Source of the DNA: Mansonella perstans
Lineage: Eukaryota; Nematoda; Chromadorea; Rhabditida; Onchocercidae
Direction: 5' to 3'
Assembly (NCBI GenBank): GCA_037074765.1
Contig: JBAMDO010000064.1
Coordinates: forward strand, 124,001 to 188,000
Length of the DNA: 64,000 nt
The notes below the pieces were generated by a model. It did not search any database. It was not told the origin of the DNA and saw only the letters and a program-made list of their open reading frames with translations. Position numbers and translations under genes: made by a program. This document shows, one piece after another, positions 13,401 through 29,033 of the stretch (its first letter is position 1; each line of letters starts with the position of its first letter).

Positions 13401-14617
13401 GGGCACAAACCAATGATTCGCACACATCGTCGACCGGCACAGTCGGAATCTTACATCGCATATAGTGCTGCCAATTGCGGTTTTTCTTATGATCCACGTT
13501 CCGTTGTACCGCAACAGTACTTTGGCGCTGTTGCATCTGAAATTGGGTATACTATTAAACATTTTATGTCTTTAACAATGATTGGATGTAAAAACAACAT
13601 ACGCTTTCTGGCGTAGGAGCTTGGCAGTTTTTGATGTTGAGTTTATAAAAAAGTGGCACTGAAAATGAAATTACCTCAGTGATTTACTTGGGAGAGTTTT
13701 CTATGCAAATTCAGCTGACGTCAAACAGAAATACAGGGTCGGGTATTCAATTAAAATTCCAAATTGAAATTTCAGAATTCGGATGAACATACGACCACCA
13801 ATTCCCGACCATATTACGAAAATTACCAAACCTGGGAATATGAAACTGACATTTGGACAGCCAACTTATCTATTGCCTACCTATTCCAATCAGCCTATCA
13901 AGCAAGTGCAGGTAAGCTCAGCCTTTTATATTGCTGTAAATAGTGTTCAAATGAGATGACGAAGAAGCAATCTCCACAAAGCTACTCTGTTAGTTGCAGA
14001 TAACCTACATAGTGCTTTCATTGTGTTCCAAATTAGACCTGTAGTTACACTATGATTTCACAGAAGGATTTTTAAATCTACGCAACAAAATTACCTTGGA
14101 TATATTTTTCTGGGTATGACATTTTCGTTTTAGGTTTGGGTACCACCCGCAAATCAATCTCCCATCATTTCGCGCGAAGGCAACCTGAAAGCGCGAACTT
14201 TAAATTCATTCATACACATGCCATGCGTTAATGGAAGCCGCAATGGAAGCGATCACGAGTAAGCAGTTAAAAATTTCTTAAAAGTATGCAGGGGACTCAA
14301 TGATTATCTTGAATAGTTGAAAAACTCATTCTTGTTAATTGAGTTGTCAGTTAAGTAGTTCCATTTTCTTTTCATAAGCGAATCCAGGAAAACCTGGTTT
14401 AATTAATAATACATTCAATATTATGGATTGTTTTCTTAGAAAGAATTCAACTCGGTTATGATTTGAGCATGATTTTATAAAAAAATTGTTGAATGAAAAC
14501 TTTTTTAATTTTTTAAGCGATTCGCCTCTTCAAATAAAAAGTATTGTTGACCGGACATTATCTGAGGCATCATCAAGCTCTCCAAGCATGGAGGCTGTTT
14601 CAGTCAGTGCTCCGTAA
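10476..14617 (+). CDS. CPEB1-class cytoplasmic polyadenylation element-binding protein
   Basis: Twelve exons join in phase: 10476-10590, 10905-11128, 11353-11496, 11674-11859, 12168-12395, 12481-12597, 12736-12817, 13045-13256, 13371-13546, 13776-13911, 14134-14258, 14518-14617, giving about 614 aa. RRM1 starts near residue 206 with [13 protein letters not shown] and continues with VEWPGKE. RRM2 starts near residue 324 with [11 protein letters not shown] and contains [13 protein letters not shown] and [16 protein letters not shown]-type zinc domain follows, with Cys at about 409, 412, 421, 426, 431 and 434 and His at 439 and 448. VPWDITE and KKVQIDP place it in the CPEB1 class and not CPEB2-4. 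The N-terminus is Ser/Thr/Asn-rich and poorly conserved. Family knowledge: CPEBs bind U-rich 3'UTR elements and control polyadenylation and translation, often in the germline. Which nematode paralogue this is (cpb-1, cpb-2, cpb-3 or fog-1) cannot be decided here. Confidence 0.92.
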
Positions 14618-15798
14618 AAGCGAATATCCAAGATTGAGTGGAATATTTATGTCTGTCTATAAGGAGAATTTGATGTACTTTTCCTTTTTTGCTATCTTCT
14701 TTTTCTAAATTTGATCTAGACAAATTTCAGCATTGTACAGGACAGGTTGTAAGTTTTAATTTCTCAAGTATTTGATGATAAATTTGTACTTATCTATATA
14801 TTTTATGTCTCCTCCTATGACTTCTAATTATAAATCTTTGTTCTGAATATAACAGAAATGGAAAACAGTGTTATAGATCAAACATTTTTATAGAATATGC
14901 ATCATAGCTGGACGATTGTTCTGCAGTTAATTTAAAGTTTGAATATAATGTATTTTGAAATAATTCTCTAAATTGTGTGATTGATATTCGTAATTGTATC
15001 CGCATCATTTTTCTGAATGCTGAAACTGTAATTTTAACAATATTGAAAATTTTATTTGTGAAAATTGTATTGAAATCTTATCTTTTTTTCTTTTTTGCTC
15101 TATTTTTACTTCTTTATTTTCTTCTCTCACTTTCCTCCTTGATGCTATCAACAAGGACAGTCCGTTTGATGGTTCAATTCTGGTGCTCATAATCGCAGTT
15201 AATGCTTCTGGTTTTCTTTGAGGAAAAATTTTGGCACTGAGAAGCTTTTAAATCTAATCAACATTCGAGTCTTTTTTATTCTAATTGCCTATGATATACA
15301 TGTGTTAAAGAATGTTGAAAACTTTAGTTGTGTCAGATTCCAGAAGTAACATAGTCTGAGTGTACTTCATCAGGTAAAAATAATAAACATATCTCGTGAC
15401 GAATTATCAGTCTTCCACATACAGCAGTTGTTATTTTAAAACAAACCAACTTGTTGTTTTCATTACAAACAATTGTTTTAAACTTCTTTTTATCTCTAAT
15501 TACACAGTTCTGAATTCTTTGTAAGTAGATCATTACCGCGATCTTTGATCTCTTCTTCATAAAGAAGAATCATTGGGCTAGTTGGGTTTTCTTCAGTAAT
15601 AGTTTGAATTGGAATATTAAGGATCTGCTAGTATGTCCAGGATTTATTCGAAAATTCGTTTTTAAGATTTCTTACTGAATTCTTCTTTTTTAGGTGTTCA
15701 GATTTTTATAGGTCATTCGCTATTTAATCGTAGATTCCAAAATGGCTTTTTCAAGGTTAACGAGTATTAAAATTTCACATGGAACTGGATAACTATTT
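14618..15798. other. 3' flank of the CPEB gene
   Basis: T-rich sequence probably including the 3'UTR. One AATAAA is visible at about 15382-15387. The short open frames at 14977-15192 and 15333-15560 have no splice or family support. Confidence 0.35.
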
Positions 15799-16041
15799 TC
15801 AGATTTGTAAGGTTAGATATGGCATGAAATTTTGCCTGATGTGCTGGATGATATAATAAGTAATAATAATTATAGTATGATTATCGTACAATTGTCTGAG
15901 TTCCTCGTGATATCGTGGACCAGAGATGCATCGTTGGAGATTCGCAGTTATCTGTTGTAATTGTATAAGTTTTTCGATTGCTTGAGCGGCACAGTAATCA
16001 CATTCTGACTTAACTCCTTTATTAATGTTGTCAATATATTG
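15799..16041 (-). CDS. Orphan coding-like segment, unidentified
   Basis: An 80-codon open frame on the minus strand with a balanced, protein-like composition, unlike the F/I/N/K-rich chance frames around it. Phrases include CDYCAAQAIEKLIQLQQ and SGPRYHEELRQLYDN; it ends at a TGA at 15799-15801. There is no ATG at its 5' end and no clear acceptor: the sequence upstream on that strand is an A run of about 22. It could be the last exon of a gene whose other exons I cannot see, a decayed exon, or chance. I do not recognise the family. Confidence 0.2.
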   Translation of the reverse strand, partial: QYIDNINKGVKSECDYCAAQAIEKLIQLQQITANLQRCISGPRYHEELRQLYDNHTIIIITYYIIQHIRQNFMPYLTLQI

Positions 16042-16241
16042 TCAGTGCATTTTTTTTTTTTTTTTTTTCGTTAAAATTGTCAATATTTTGTTTACTCATT
16101 GCAGTAATTTTCATGCCCAATGACTTGATGATATGATATTATAAGAAGTTATATAAGTTTTAACAGACATCGTTATTCTGGTTTGTTGTTTTATCGGTTG
16201 CTTAATTAATTTCATTTTCTATTACACAAAATTGTGTACTC

Positions 16242-16418
16242 TTATCGGAAGCAACAGCACGATTTGTTGATGTTCTGGTTGTATGATAATTTCCGCATAA
16301 AGTTCGTTGATGTCGCTTTCCTTCCACAGATATGGGAACTAAATGTTAAAATTCCGGGACATATCAAATGAAGAAAAAGGGTACCAAAATTTAAAGACTG
16401 ATTTAATCCTAGCTGTTC
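16242..16418 (-). CDS. Exon-like minus-strand open segment, unidentified
   Basis: A good acceptor (CTAGAATTTCAG) is followed by a 58-codon open frame starting EQLGLNQSLNFGTLFLHLIC and ending at a TAA. A second frame overlaps part of it (GKRHQRTLCGNYHTTRTS), so the frame is ambiguous. It lies about 200 bp upstream, on the same strand, of the orphan segment at 15799-16041, so both might belong to one small gene between the convergent CPEB and Runt genes. No family is recognised. Confidence 0.15.
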   Translation of the reverse strand, partial: EQLGLNQSLNFGTLFLHLICPGILTFSSHICGRKATSTNFMRKLSYNQNINKSCCCFR

Positions 16419-18434
16419 CTGAAATTCTAGGGAAAGTTTTTCCGCGAAGTATTTATTTTCACTTTTCCCTAATGGCTGTGTTCAGTTCATCGATTCCTCC
16501 TCATGTATCATTCATGATGTCTGTTGAAATCGTATAAAGCGAATTAAATATTAGACGAGGATATTTTCCCTAATTTATTTTCTGTATTTTATAACTTCAA
16601 AAGAAACATTAAACTTGATCGATTAGTTATTTCTTTAGTATTCTGATTACAACTATTTTTGAAAAGATTTCAAATTAATTAAAAGTTTCAAAAACTTAAG
16701 AAATCCCTAGCTCTAGAAAAATTGTTTGGAATTCTACTCTTATTGGTTAAATTAAATTATTTGCTTAATGGCTGGTTCAAAGAGAAAAAGAAAAAGATGA
16801 TTTGTGATAAACGGTGATATCTTTCACAATCTTGTAATCGTTTTTACCGAAACATAGATCTGTAAGAATGATAAAGGAGAGCATTAGGTGTGACTGTGAC
16901 AACGACAACGACATGTCGAAAATTACTGGTGTTGATAATAGTGATAGTGATGATGATGATGAATGGGATCGACCAGTTTTATCAACCAATAACAATCTAC
17001 TGAACAAATAAGGACATGATACGGAGATTGTTATCAAAGTCATACCATAGCATGTGGTAATATGATCGCTTTTTTTCTTTTTCCTTCTCCTTCTCTCTCT
17101 TTCTTAAACTACACCATCAATTAAATAAAGTTGAATATTCGAATTAAAGTTAAAAATGAATGAAAAAAAAGCATTATTAATCAGTAGCCAATTGAGATAA
17201 TATGAATCATTTAGTTTAAAAGCAAATCAACTACGATTCAGTTCATTTTTTTTCCTTCATTTTTGAAATATATATAAAACTAACTGAATGAAACAAATGA
17301 ATTAATTGAAGACATAGGTTCAATTGGTAACATGATTTGAATGAAAACAAAAATACAGTCAAAAATGAAGAAAAACAAATCATGATCATTGAGAGGGAAA
17401 TTAAATCAACCAATCGTAAGTTATGAATGTGAGATGATATATTTCATCAATACAGTTGACAATTAATGAAGAAAGAAGCAATTTTAGAATTAATTCAATG
17501 ATCAAATTAAATTTATTTAGAAAGTCATTTTAATCAATAATTTTTACCAGTTTTTTTCAAGAAAATTATTGAAGAGCAATTTTTTTTTCTTAAACTGTCG
17601 CATTTTTAAAAAAAGAAACAAGAGGGAAAGAGGGAGAGAGAGAGAGAGATGAAGAGAGAGGGAGAAAAAAACGATCATCTAAAAGCACTTATAAATTCTA
17701 TTATTATTACCCGCAAAAACAAACAGTTCATATTGTACAGAATAATTATCATAACAACAATTATAATTATAATGAAATAAATGAGATCAGCAAATTAATT
17801 TTTGCATACAAAAAGTAATTTAATACAATAAACCATAAAAAATATATTTAAAATATCAATTTATTTCTTTTTTGTTCTTTTTTTCACTATTCCTCTATCT
17901 TTTTAATGCTATCATAAAAATTGGTCAAATAATTCTTCTAACCAAATAATTAATTACTGGTCAGTTAACAAATTTACAATTATGATTCTCTCTAAACGAT
18001 TACGCTCGCAATTACTAATATGCAATTATATTTCCAAATTATGCCTATGCGATTACATTTGCAATAATTATTAACTCTCTAATTAAGCTATTGATTATTG
18101 CTAATCAGTTATAAAATAGATTGCATTTCTCGCATATTTTATTATATTTCAAATATTTGATTAATTGCGAAAGATTTTTGAAATAATCATTGGAATTGTT
18201 TGCTTTCATTAATCACTAAAATTATAAAATTTTTTTAACATAATCAACAAATCGATAGTTTAGAAGCAAGAAGATCAGAAATATGTATATTTGATATGCC
18301 ATTATATTTAAGGAATAATTATGAAAATTAAAATTATGCAATTATAAATAATACTTAAGGAATAACTGTACAGATTCATTAGCAAATTGTAATTAATAAA
18401 TAATTGTTAAAATTTGACATTTCTGTTTTTGATT
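16419..18434. other. Intergenic AT-rich DNA with simple repeats
   Basis: No supported gene. A short (AG)n purine tract sits at about 17620-17670. The minus frame at 16777-17043 is a Ser/Leu-rich low-complexity reading of GATGAT-type repeats. Confidence 0.4.
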
Positions 18435-21135
<2,701 letters not shown>

Positions 21136-21351
21136 TTATTTAGTTGTGAGGTAGTGTGGAAAGAGATAAGTGAAATGAATTAATAGATAGATGGGTGGTA
21201 TTTGAATGGGTTGGTTAATTTGTTCAATGATCGGAAAGCACTGAACAACTGATCCAGATGATACTGATGATTTGTGAACAATGTCGAGAAGCATGATGAC
21301 TTGAAAAGAGAGAAGAAATTGAACAAATAAACCGAAAACAACCGCAGCCAT
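21136..21351 (-). CDS. Possible small membrane or secreted peptide
   Basis: A 71-codon minus-strand frame whose ATG directly follows an acceptor-like CCTCAG. It starts with a long hydrophobic stretch (MAAVVFGLFVQFLLSFQVIM) that could be a signal peptide or membrane segment, followed by a Ser/Gln/Pro-containing tail. It lies about 0.8 kb upstream of the Runt start on the same strand, so it could also be an alternative first exon, but no phase-compatible donor was established. The family is unknown and chance is a real alternative. Confidence 0.18.
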   Translation of the reverse strand: MAAVVFGLFVQFLLSFQVIMLLDIVHKSSVSSGSVVQCFPIIEQINQPIQIPPIYLLIHFTYLFPHYLTTK

Positions 21352-23492
21352 CTGAGGTTTACAAAGGTGTTAAGAAGTTATTGATGCTAATCGAAATCAA
21401 AAAAAGACCGACAAATGTTTTCTTCATTTCTAATTTTTTAAATTATTGAGCAAATTTGCTGCTTGTAAATACATTTGAAACTTATTTATTGTAATTTATA
21501 TGATAAACAATTTGATATTTTGCATTCTGCAATCTATACATGATACTGCAAATAACTGTAATAAATACACCTTCTGATGAGTATGATAGCAATGTATGCA
21601 TGAACTATACTGCATATTGCAATCAGTATATGAATTGTATTCTCATGCTCTATACAAAAATCTATATCATTTATAATTAATATCATTTATAATGCAAGCT
21701 TTGAAATGAATGTTGTGAGATGAACTGAAGAAAGGTTATCTATTTAAGCTTGTACAGATTAGCTTTTACATTCAACGATAACCGGAAAAGGAAAAACTGT
21801 TCAATAGAAAGTATACCAAAAGCTATAAAATTTTTCCATTGCATTTTAAAGGCATTTTTTCGAAAACTGTGCTCATCATTATATTTCTTTTGAACAAGGA
21901 AAAACCGTTAAAAAAAAAAAAAAAAAAAACCCGAATGCTTATTCAATTGATAAAATTGATAAGGTTTTGGTTGTGGCTTATCAATGGTGGTGAAAATTAA
22001 ACGTAATGAGATGAGATTGATTGTTAAAAACAAGAAGAAAAGAAAGCATTATATGTTGATGTCACAAACATTACTCTCTCTTAGCCTGATCTTTTTTTAT
22101 TTTATAAATTTTTTTTCCAATCCTTTCAAATAATTGCTTTTTTTTTTTTTTCTCACAATTTCTTTTCATTCAAATGATCAACAACATCCCATCACTATCA
22201 TTACTAATATCATTATCATTTATCATTATCATTATTGTTCTCTTCAACAGTAATAAAAAGAAATCAAAGGATAATAAAAGAAATCAAAACTTTTTTCTGA
22301 TTTTAACAACTATCGTGTTAACATTACTAATTCTTAATGACAAGTACTATTGCGCATTCTGACACTTATCATTTTCTTCTTACTCCTCCTTTTCTCCCTC
22401 ATTGTTTTTAATATATCCCTCTTCCAGTACATCCCGTCCTCCCATTCTCCCGTGTCTATCTGTCCTACTACTGTCCTCCCATTATTTCATTTATTTCACT
22501 TTATCTCGATATCAGCAAAAGAGAGAAGGAGGGACACATCTATTTCACTGCTCATTGACAAATGATTGACATAGATTTTGTGTTTTTAAAAATTTGAAAA
22601 ACTTGCACTTTTTTTAGAAAATTAAATTTTTTAAAAATAAAGAAATCTTAGATTTTGATTTAAAAAAAATGAAATCTTAAAGAAAAAAATGTATCAGATA
22701 TGCTGATATGTTATTATTATTATTTAAGGAATTCAGTTAATAATGATTGAAAATTAGTGCTTTGAATTAGTGTTATTGGTCGAAATTTTGTTAAATGTCG
22801 TCTTCATTTCAAATTGAAATTCAAAATTTCATACGATTTACAAATTATTAATTACTTTTTTGTTGAACAAAAAAAATTTTATTGGGTAAAATTATTATCT
22901 TTCATATACCCATTATTAACCGTAGGAATGAAGATGAAAAAGCTAAATTATTATGCTATATGCAGGTTACGCTATATTAAATGTAAATTCATCTAATATC
23001 GTCTCTTTCTCTTACTCTGATAAATTCTTCGAAGCAAATTTTCAATTTAATATTTTTTTATTTTTGAAAAAAATAACTGTTTTAAAATCTGTATTCTCTT
23101 AATTCTTCGTCATATTTCTTTTACTTTCAATTCTTACATATTTTATTATTCATTTTGAAATAAAATCTTGTAAAATGAAAAGTTCGAGATACAAAGGCAA
23201 AAGAAAAATCACCAAAAATTATAGGAAAATATACCAGAGAAAGCTGAAAGGAAAAAATTTTGGGTAATGGTAGTTGCGCCAAATGAGGCAATGAAATGAA
23301 TGATTTGTAGATAGGAAAATGGATTTGGGAAGATAAGATTATAAACAGTAGTGAAGATATAGTGAGTATTTTAATAATTTGTAGCTAATTAGTCGATTGT
23401 TCAACTTTGATCAAAGTATCATTCGTGAAAAAAGAAATTTCGAAATTTCAAATGTAGCAAGTTATGATTTATCGTAATTTTTGCATCGCCAC
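21352..23492. other. Intergenic AT-rich DNA
   Basis: No supported gene. There is an A run near 21909-21930 and T runs near 22110-22150. The frames at 22174-22565 and 22814-22996 are short hydrophobic readings of AT/CT-rich DNA. Confidence 0.4.
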
Positions 23493-23527
23493 ATGTGTGT
23501 GTGTGTGTGTGAGTGTGTATGTATGTG
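23493..23527. repeat. (GT)n microsatellite
   Basis: An almost pure GT tract that degrades into GTAT/GTGA steps at its 3' end. Confidence 0.85.
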
Positions 23528-24043
23528 GAGATGAGTGAGTATTTGGGTGTCTGAATGAGAAAAATTTTATTCATAAAAAATTTTTTTAAAAAATGATTTG
23601 AAATAAATAAATGGATGCAAACATTTTAAAAAATTTTTTTCAAAGAAAGTTTTATTTTATTTAAATGATTAGATGTGTAATGATTAATTCTTTAGTAAAA
23701 TTTGTTAAACCATTAAATTTGCTTCTTTCATCCTCTTTTCCTCTCTTGCTTTTTCTTTTTTCTCTTTCTATCTCTTAATAAATGAATACGAAATGCACTA
23801 ATCATTTGAAACAAGCTTTATCCTTTAAACTTCCGAACTTTCTCATAATAAACTAATTTAATGTTTGTAAAATCTTCGCATATACATCTCTCTAGCTCTC
23901 TCTCTTCCTCTTTTCTCCCTTCTACCTTATGATATTGCATTATTTTTCTTAAATGTGAATTTTAACTTAAGAATGAATTTCTTCAACGAGAATAGATGGA
24001 ATATATTGGAATAAAATTAATTGAATATAATAGAATCAAACAA

Positions 24044-24245
24044 TTAAGAACGAATAGAATGAAACTGCTAGGAATATACTGGAATGGAATGGATGGAATA
24101 GAATATGTAAAATAAATTGGAAAATATATCGGAACGGAATAGAATGGATTGTATAGATGGAATTGGTATATATCGGAATGAAAGAGAATGGATCGGAGTG
24201 GCTGTGAAAGAAGTATTGGGATATATCGAAATGAAATGAAATGGT
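24044..24245. repeat. Degenerate GGAAT-type satellite-like tract
   Basis: About 200 bp dominated by GGAAT, GAATG and GGAATAGAATG words (for example TGGAATGGAATGGATGGAAT), with a recurring longer word of the type ATATATCGGAA at roughly 45-60 bp spacing. Copies are diverged. Its minus frame looks like a protein only because the repeat lacks stops. Confidence 0.6.
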
Positions 24246-24363
24246 ATTAAAGGATGCTATAAGCCACATCTGGTGGTGGTAGTGGTGGGTAGCGATAGTT
24301 AGATCGGTCGGTAGGTATTTGTGGATGTTTGCTTGCTGCAAAATATATTGCTATTGTTTGCTT

Positions 24364-24387
24364 CTGCTTGCTTGCTTGCTTGCTTGC
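24364..24387. repeat. (TTGC)n microsatellite
   Basis: About five perfect TTGC/TGCT tetranucleotide units. Confidence 0.85.
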
Positions 24388-24507
24388 AAAAGCCACATGG
24401 AGTAACCATTAGACAAACCGTACAAATATGCGATATTACTAAATTACTTCTGGTTGAAACTATCACTGATTGATTGCTTGCTCTCATACTGATAATAACA
24501 GTGATAA

Positions 24508-24579
24508 AGATGATGACATGATGATGATGATATGATGATAACAATGATAATGATGATGATGGTGATAATAATAATGATA

Positions 24580-24618
<39 letters not shown>

Positions 24619-24643
24619 GTGATGATGGTGATGATGATGGTGA
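24508..24643. repeat. (GAT)n microsatellite
   Basis: Long GAT/ATG trinucleotide array with ATAATG and GGT interruptions. It produces poly-Met and poly-Ile frames that are not genes. Confidence 0.9.
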
Positions 24644-25653
24644 ATAATGAAGTTTCTTTGTGTTTCAAATCCAACAAACTGTCAGATGGATGTGAAAAGT
24701 GGAGAACATATGGAATTAATGGGATCGGAAAATGAAAAGAAAATTCACAGAAAGGTTTTTGAGGTTTGGCAATGTTAGCTGTGATTTATTTGAATATGTT
24801 TTTCGTTGTGAAAATTTTTTAAATTTTAAATTTGAATCTTCAAATTTGAGAAGGACATTAAATAAAATTTGTTTTTCTTCCACAGTCATCATTGTCATAC
24901 AACTACTTATTATCTTCACAGTTAAGTTACGGAGTTTATTAAATCGCTATCAGAATAGGTACATTCGATGAAATCAGATCAAATCAAATAAAATTAAATA
25001 AGTATATCACGACTTTCATATCATTTGCTTCCATAGCATGACATCTTTCTAACCTGATGACACATTTTTGTCTTTACTCAATTTTGGCTTAATTTTCAAT
25101 TCTCTTTGATCTTTTTATTCCTGTTTCTTTTCTCAACAATAGAAGAAAAGTGATTAAGGGAAAGATTTTCCTGTCTGATTCTTTGTATTCATTGTTATGG
25201 CAATAATAATGAGTGATAACAATTATTAATATTGTTATGATGATTTAATTAATGACAAGTGATAATAATAAACTGATTGCTTATAGATATGATTTTGACA
25301 TTTTAAAATATCGCTCTGTTCTAATTAAAAGATTGAAACTAAAATATTATCATAAGAAATGAAAAGCTTTAACATCTTCTTATCAACAGATATCAAAAAT
25401 ACATGGGCATTGATATTTGATATCAAAGTGATAAAACCGGAAAACACTAATGAAACTGGAATGATTTACAGCAGATTGTTATTGCTTGTGTAACATGCTG
25501 AATGTTATTTGCTTCCGGAAAGCCTTCAGTTGATTGATGGAAGTGCTCGAGTAAATAGTGTCAGTTGTTTGATGATTGGTGTGGTTACGTAACTTCAACA
25601 CGCTGCGGTATTACAGCACTCAGCCCACAATGCAATCAAGCTGCACATAATAC
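24644..25653. other. Intergenic AT-rich DNA
   Basis: Nothing supported. Overlapping short frames on both strands at 24716-24971 show no splice or family evidence. Confidence 0.4.
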
Positions 25654-25722
25654 AACACACACGCATACACAGCATGCAAACATACATATACATACACGTA
25701 CACGCACACACACATACATATG
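25654..25722. repeat. Degenerate (CA)n/(CATA)n tract
   Basis: ACACAC and CATACA words, interrupted by CGCA and GCATG. Confidence 0.8.
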
Positions 25723-26013
25723 GATACAACAGTTGTAAATTTCAATTCCAGTTGTTGTTAGTAATGGAATTGAAATTCTCAAAGCTTCAGACTTTGTTGT
25801 ATATTTAAAGAATTTCAATCAAAGTAATGCATTACTTGTGGTTGAAAACGGTTAATATCCGATTGCATTACAATGAAATCGTGCATAAAAAGTTTGCGTC
25901 GAATTAACTCATTCATTTCTTTCAATTTTCCTATGAAATAATTAAACTAATTATTTAATTGAAGTTCAAATGATCAGATTATTGGAAAAATTGATAGCAA
26001 TTGTTGAAAGTTG

Positions 26014-26014
26014 A

Positions 26015-26079
<65 letters not shown>

Positions 26080-26105
26080 TATTATTATTGTCACTATTAT
26101 TATTT
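26014..26105. repeat. (TTA)n microsatellite
   Basis: About 22 perfect TTA units from 26014, followed by imperfect units. Gives poly-Leu (plus) and poly-Asn (minus) frames that are not genes. Confidence 0.93.
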
Positions 26106-26952
26106 CCATTATTATTAATAATAATTATTATTGCTATTATTATCATTATTATCATTTTTGAACATAATAGTTTACAATTGTGAACTATCGTCATTTCTTA
26201 TGCTTCATCATTATTTCCGTTGCACAATAATAATGTTGATAATATTATTTTTTATCATTATTTACTTTACCAATTACCTTTCTTTTATTATTTCTTATTA
26301 TTATCTATTATACGCTTTCATCATCTGCCATCACATTTTCCACTTTTATTTATTATATTATAACTCACCATTCATCGTTTAACAGAAACATTAGACAATG
26401 ATTGATTTTAATTGCATGAAATTAATTAATTAATTGTCAAATGATTAAAAAAGAAAATTTGCACAACTCTATTAGAGACATTTGGTCAGCAACAAATCAC
26501 TATTAGGTGAATTTCGAACTAAATAAGTAATTGAAAAATTTGACAAATGATACGGTAGCAGACTACTAAAGTAATTAGTGAATTAATTAATAATTAGTGA
26601 ATCCAAAATCTATTAGTGATGCAAGTTTTTCAAGAAAGCAAAAACAGATCTATCCGTGAAAAGTGGACTAGAAGAACTGGAAAACTTATTTCAATGAAAA
26701 ATGCTAGCTAATAATATTTTTGCATAAACTTTTACGGACATTTCAAGTTCTTGATTTAATTAATTCAAAATTTGAAAATACCACAACAATTTCCTGCATT
26801 GCATAGCTTTTCAATGATTCAGTAAATTTTAAACTATCATAGCCTGTGAAAAAAGAGAAAAATGAAAGCCAGGATGAATTAATTAGCAAGATCATGTAAT
26901 ATCAGCAGAACAATATGTTGTTATTAAAAGCTCTGTTAAACTTTGCTTGCAC
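26106..26952. other. 3' flank of the homeobox gene
   Basis: AT-rich, no exon seen; likely includes the 3'UTR of the minus-strand homeobox gene. Confidence 0.35.
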
Positions 26953-28865
26953 TTAAAATAGCGGACCGGAACGTTTATTTTTCATACGTCGATTCTGGAA
27001 CCATATTTTGATTTGTGTCTCCGATAAATGCAATTTTTGAGCCAACTGATACCTAAAGAAATAATTTATAAATGAAATATTTAATTTGATTTATGAATAT
27101 TTTCATATAGATTATAACCAATAATCTAAGGATCAATAAATGATCTTAGGTAGAACTATTCGTGAAAATTAAATGATTGAAAAAATTTCTTTAAAAATAC
27201 ATATTGGCTGATACGGGCGATAATTAAGTTAAAGCTTAATTTTTGCCTAGAATAACACAGAGATATTATTTGCGCCCGATTTTATTCGATCACAATCATT
27301 GTTCGTTTTCACTCTTCGATTATATTATAACTATGGTAATCAACGATAAGCATGTTTAACAAAGAAGAAATAATAGAAGTGATTATTGCCTTGAAATATA
27401 ATCGATAATTTTAGTCATATTCAGTTGTGCTATAATAATCGTGATAATCAAACATGATAAACTAAAGTGAATGGCAGTCATATGTTCATCAATTTTGAAA
27501 ATATTAACTGTTAAACAAATTCCATGGATATGAATAAATATGAGAGAGAAAATATATGGTGAAATAAATTGGATAGCAATTAAAATAAAATACTCAATTT
27601 ACAAGATTATAATTTATTTCTATTTTTTGAATTATTGAATTACATTACGATTTTGCTTTTTTCTTTTTTGGCTCAGTATTTTTGCCACAGATTGCGAATT
27701 AATTAATTGACTAATTAATAAGTTAATGCCATATATTCATACTGAAAAGTAAAAAGTAACTAGGCTTAATTTACTGCAATGCATTGCAACTTTATTTATG
27801 ACCAACGATAGGTATACTAATAATTCCTGATCATTTCTTCATACAAACTAATGCCTTGTCCAAACAGCAAAACTTGTCTAAGGCATTACCATCAATTTAT
27901 ATTATTCTTTTGTTTCAAAGTATACTGTACCTTTTAGGTCGTGATAAATAACGCGTTTGCGCGAAATTTCTTTCCAGTTCCATAAGTTGCTCTGTTGTAA
28001 AAGCAGTTCGTGGACGTCGTATCTTTCCCAATGCTTGCCATGCATTTACTACAGTTATTCACAAAAATTAGAAATTAATTAATCGCAATAATTTAGAAAA
28101 TCAAAAATTAACAGCAACAATATAAAATTGACGCTTATATTCAATTTAAATTCAACTTAAAAAGTCATAATTAAAGGTTTCCATCAAAAAAATGAATTAG
28201 TAAAATAAATTTTAATTTACTAATTACTGTCTCATTGAATTTAATCAATCCTGAAATTCAAATTTGCTTGTAAATGTAATGAATTCTTAGTTTATAAGAT
28301 TTTGGAGAAAAATTGTCAACGCTTTTTTAAGTTAGATATTTCTTTTACTTTCTTAATCCCTAAATGCTATGAACTTTATGTCATTTGTTATCGATTTCAG
28401 CAAAAATTCAAATTAATTTATTAATTTTAGTCAAAAGTTAAAATTTGAAATTGAAAAAAATTACTTTGAAAAACTTTTTACTGCTTTGCAACGAAACTCT
28501 AAATTAAATGAAGACAAAAATGGCAAAAGTTTTTCATTGCAAGAAAAAAAAAAGAAATATGTATTTCAGATTTTCCCTGAACTGTTAATAATTGCATACT
28601 AATTTTTAATAAGTGATTAAATTATCGTAGGATAAAATTAAAGATTCAGATGGATTATAGTAATACATGAAAGAGCTAACTTGTTAAAGCAATGTGATCG
28701 TAAAGTAATGGAATGTTAGTGGTGTGAAACACGGATGGATACGGTAGTTGTTCGATTAGAATTGGTACTGCCTCTGTTGTTCTTGTTGTCATAGTTGATC
28801 TTGTCGTTGGTGTTGCTGTTACTGCCGGTACTATTGTTGTTGTTGATGTTGTTGTATTTGTTGTT

Positions 28866-28921
<56 letters not shown>

Positions 28922-29001
28922 AACTGTTGTTGCTATCGGTGCTGCGATTGCTGTTGATGATGCATATAATGCTGATGATCCTGATGATGATGATAATGAT
29001 A

Positions 29002-29033
<32 letters not shown>

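Noticed and set aside
24532..24735. Poly-Met ORF
   Set aside because: Reading of a (GAT)n microsatellite.
26001..26183. Poly-Leu and poly-Asn ORFs
   Set aside because: Readings of a (TTA)n microsatellite.
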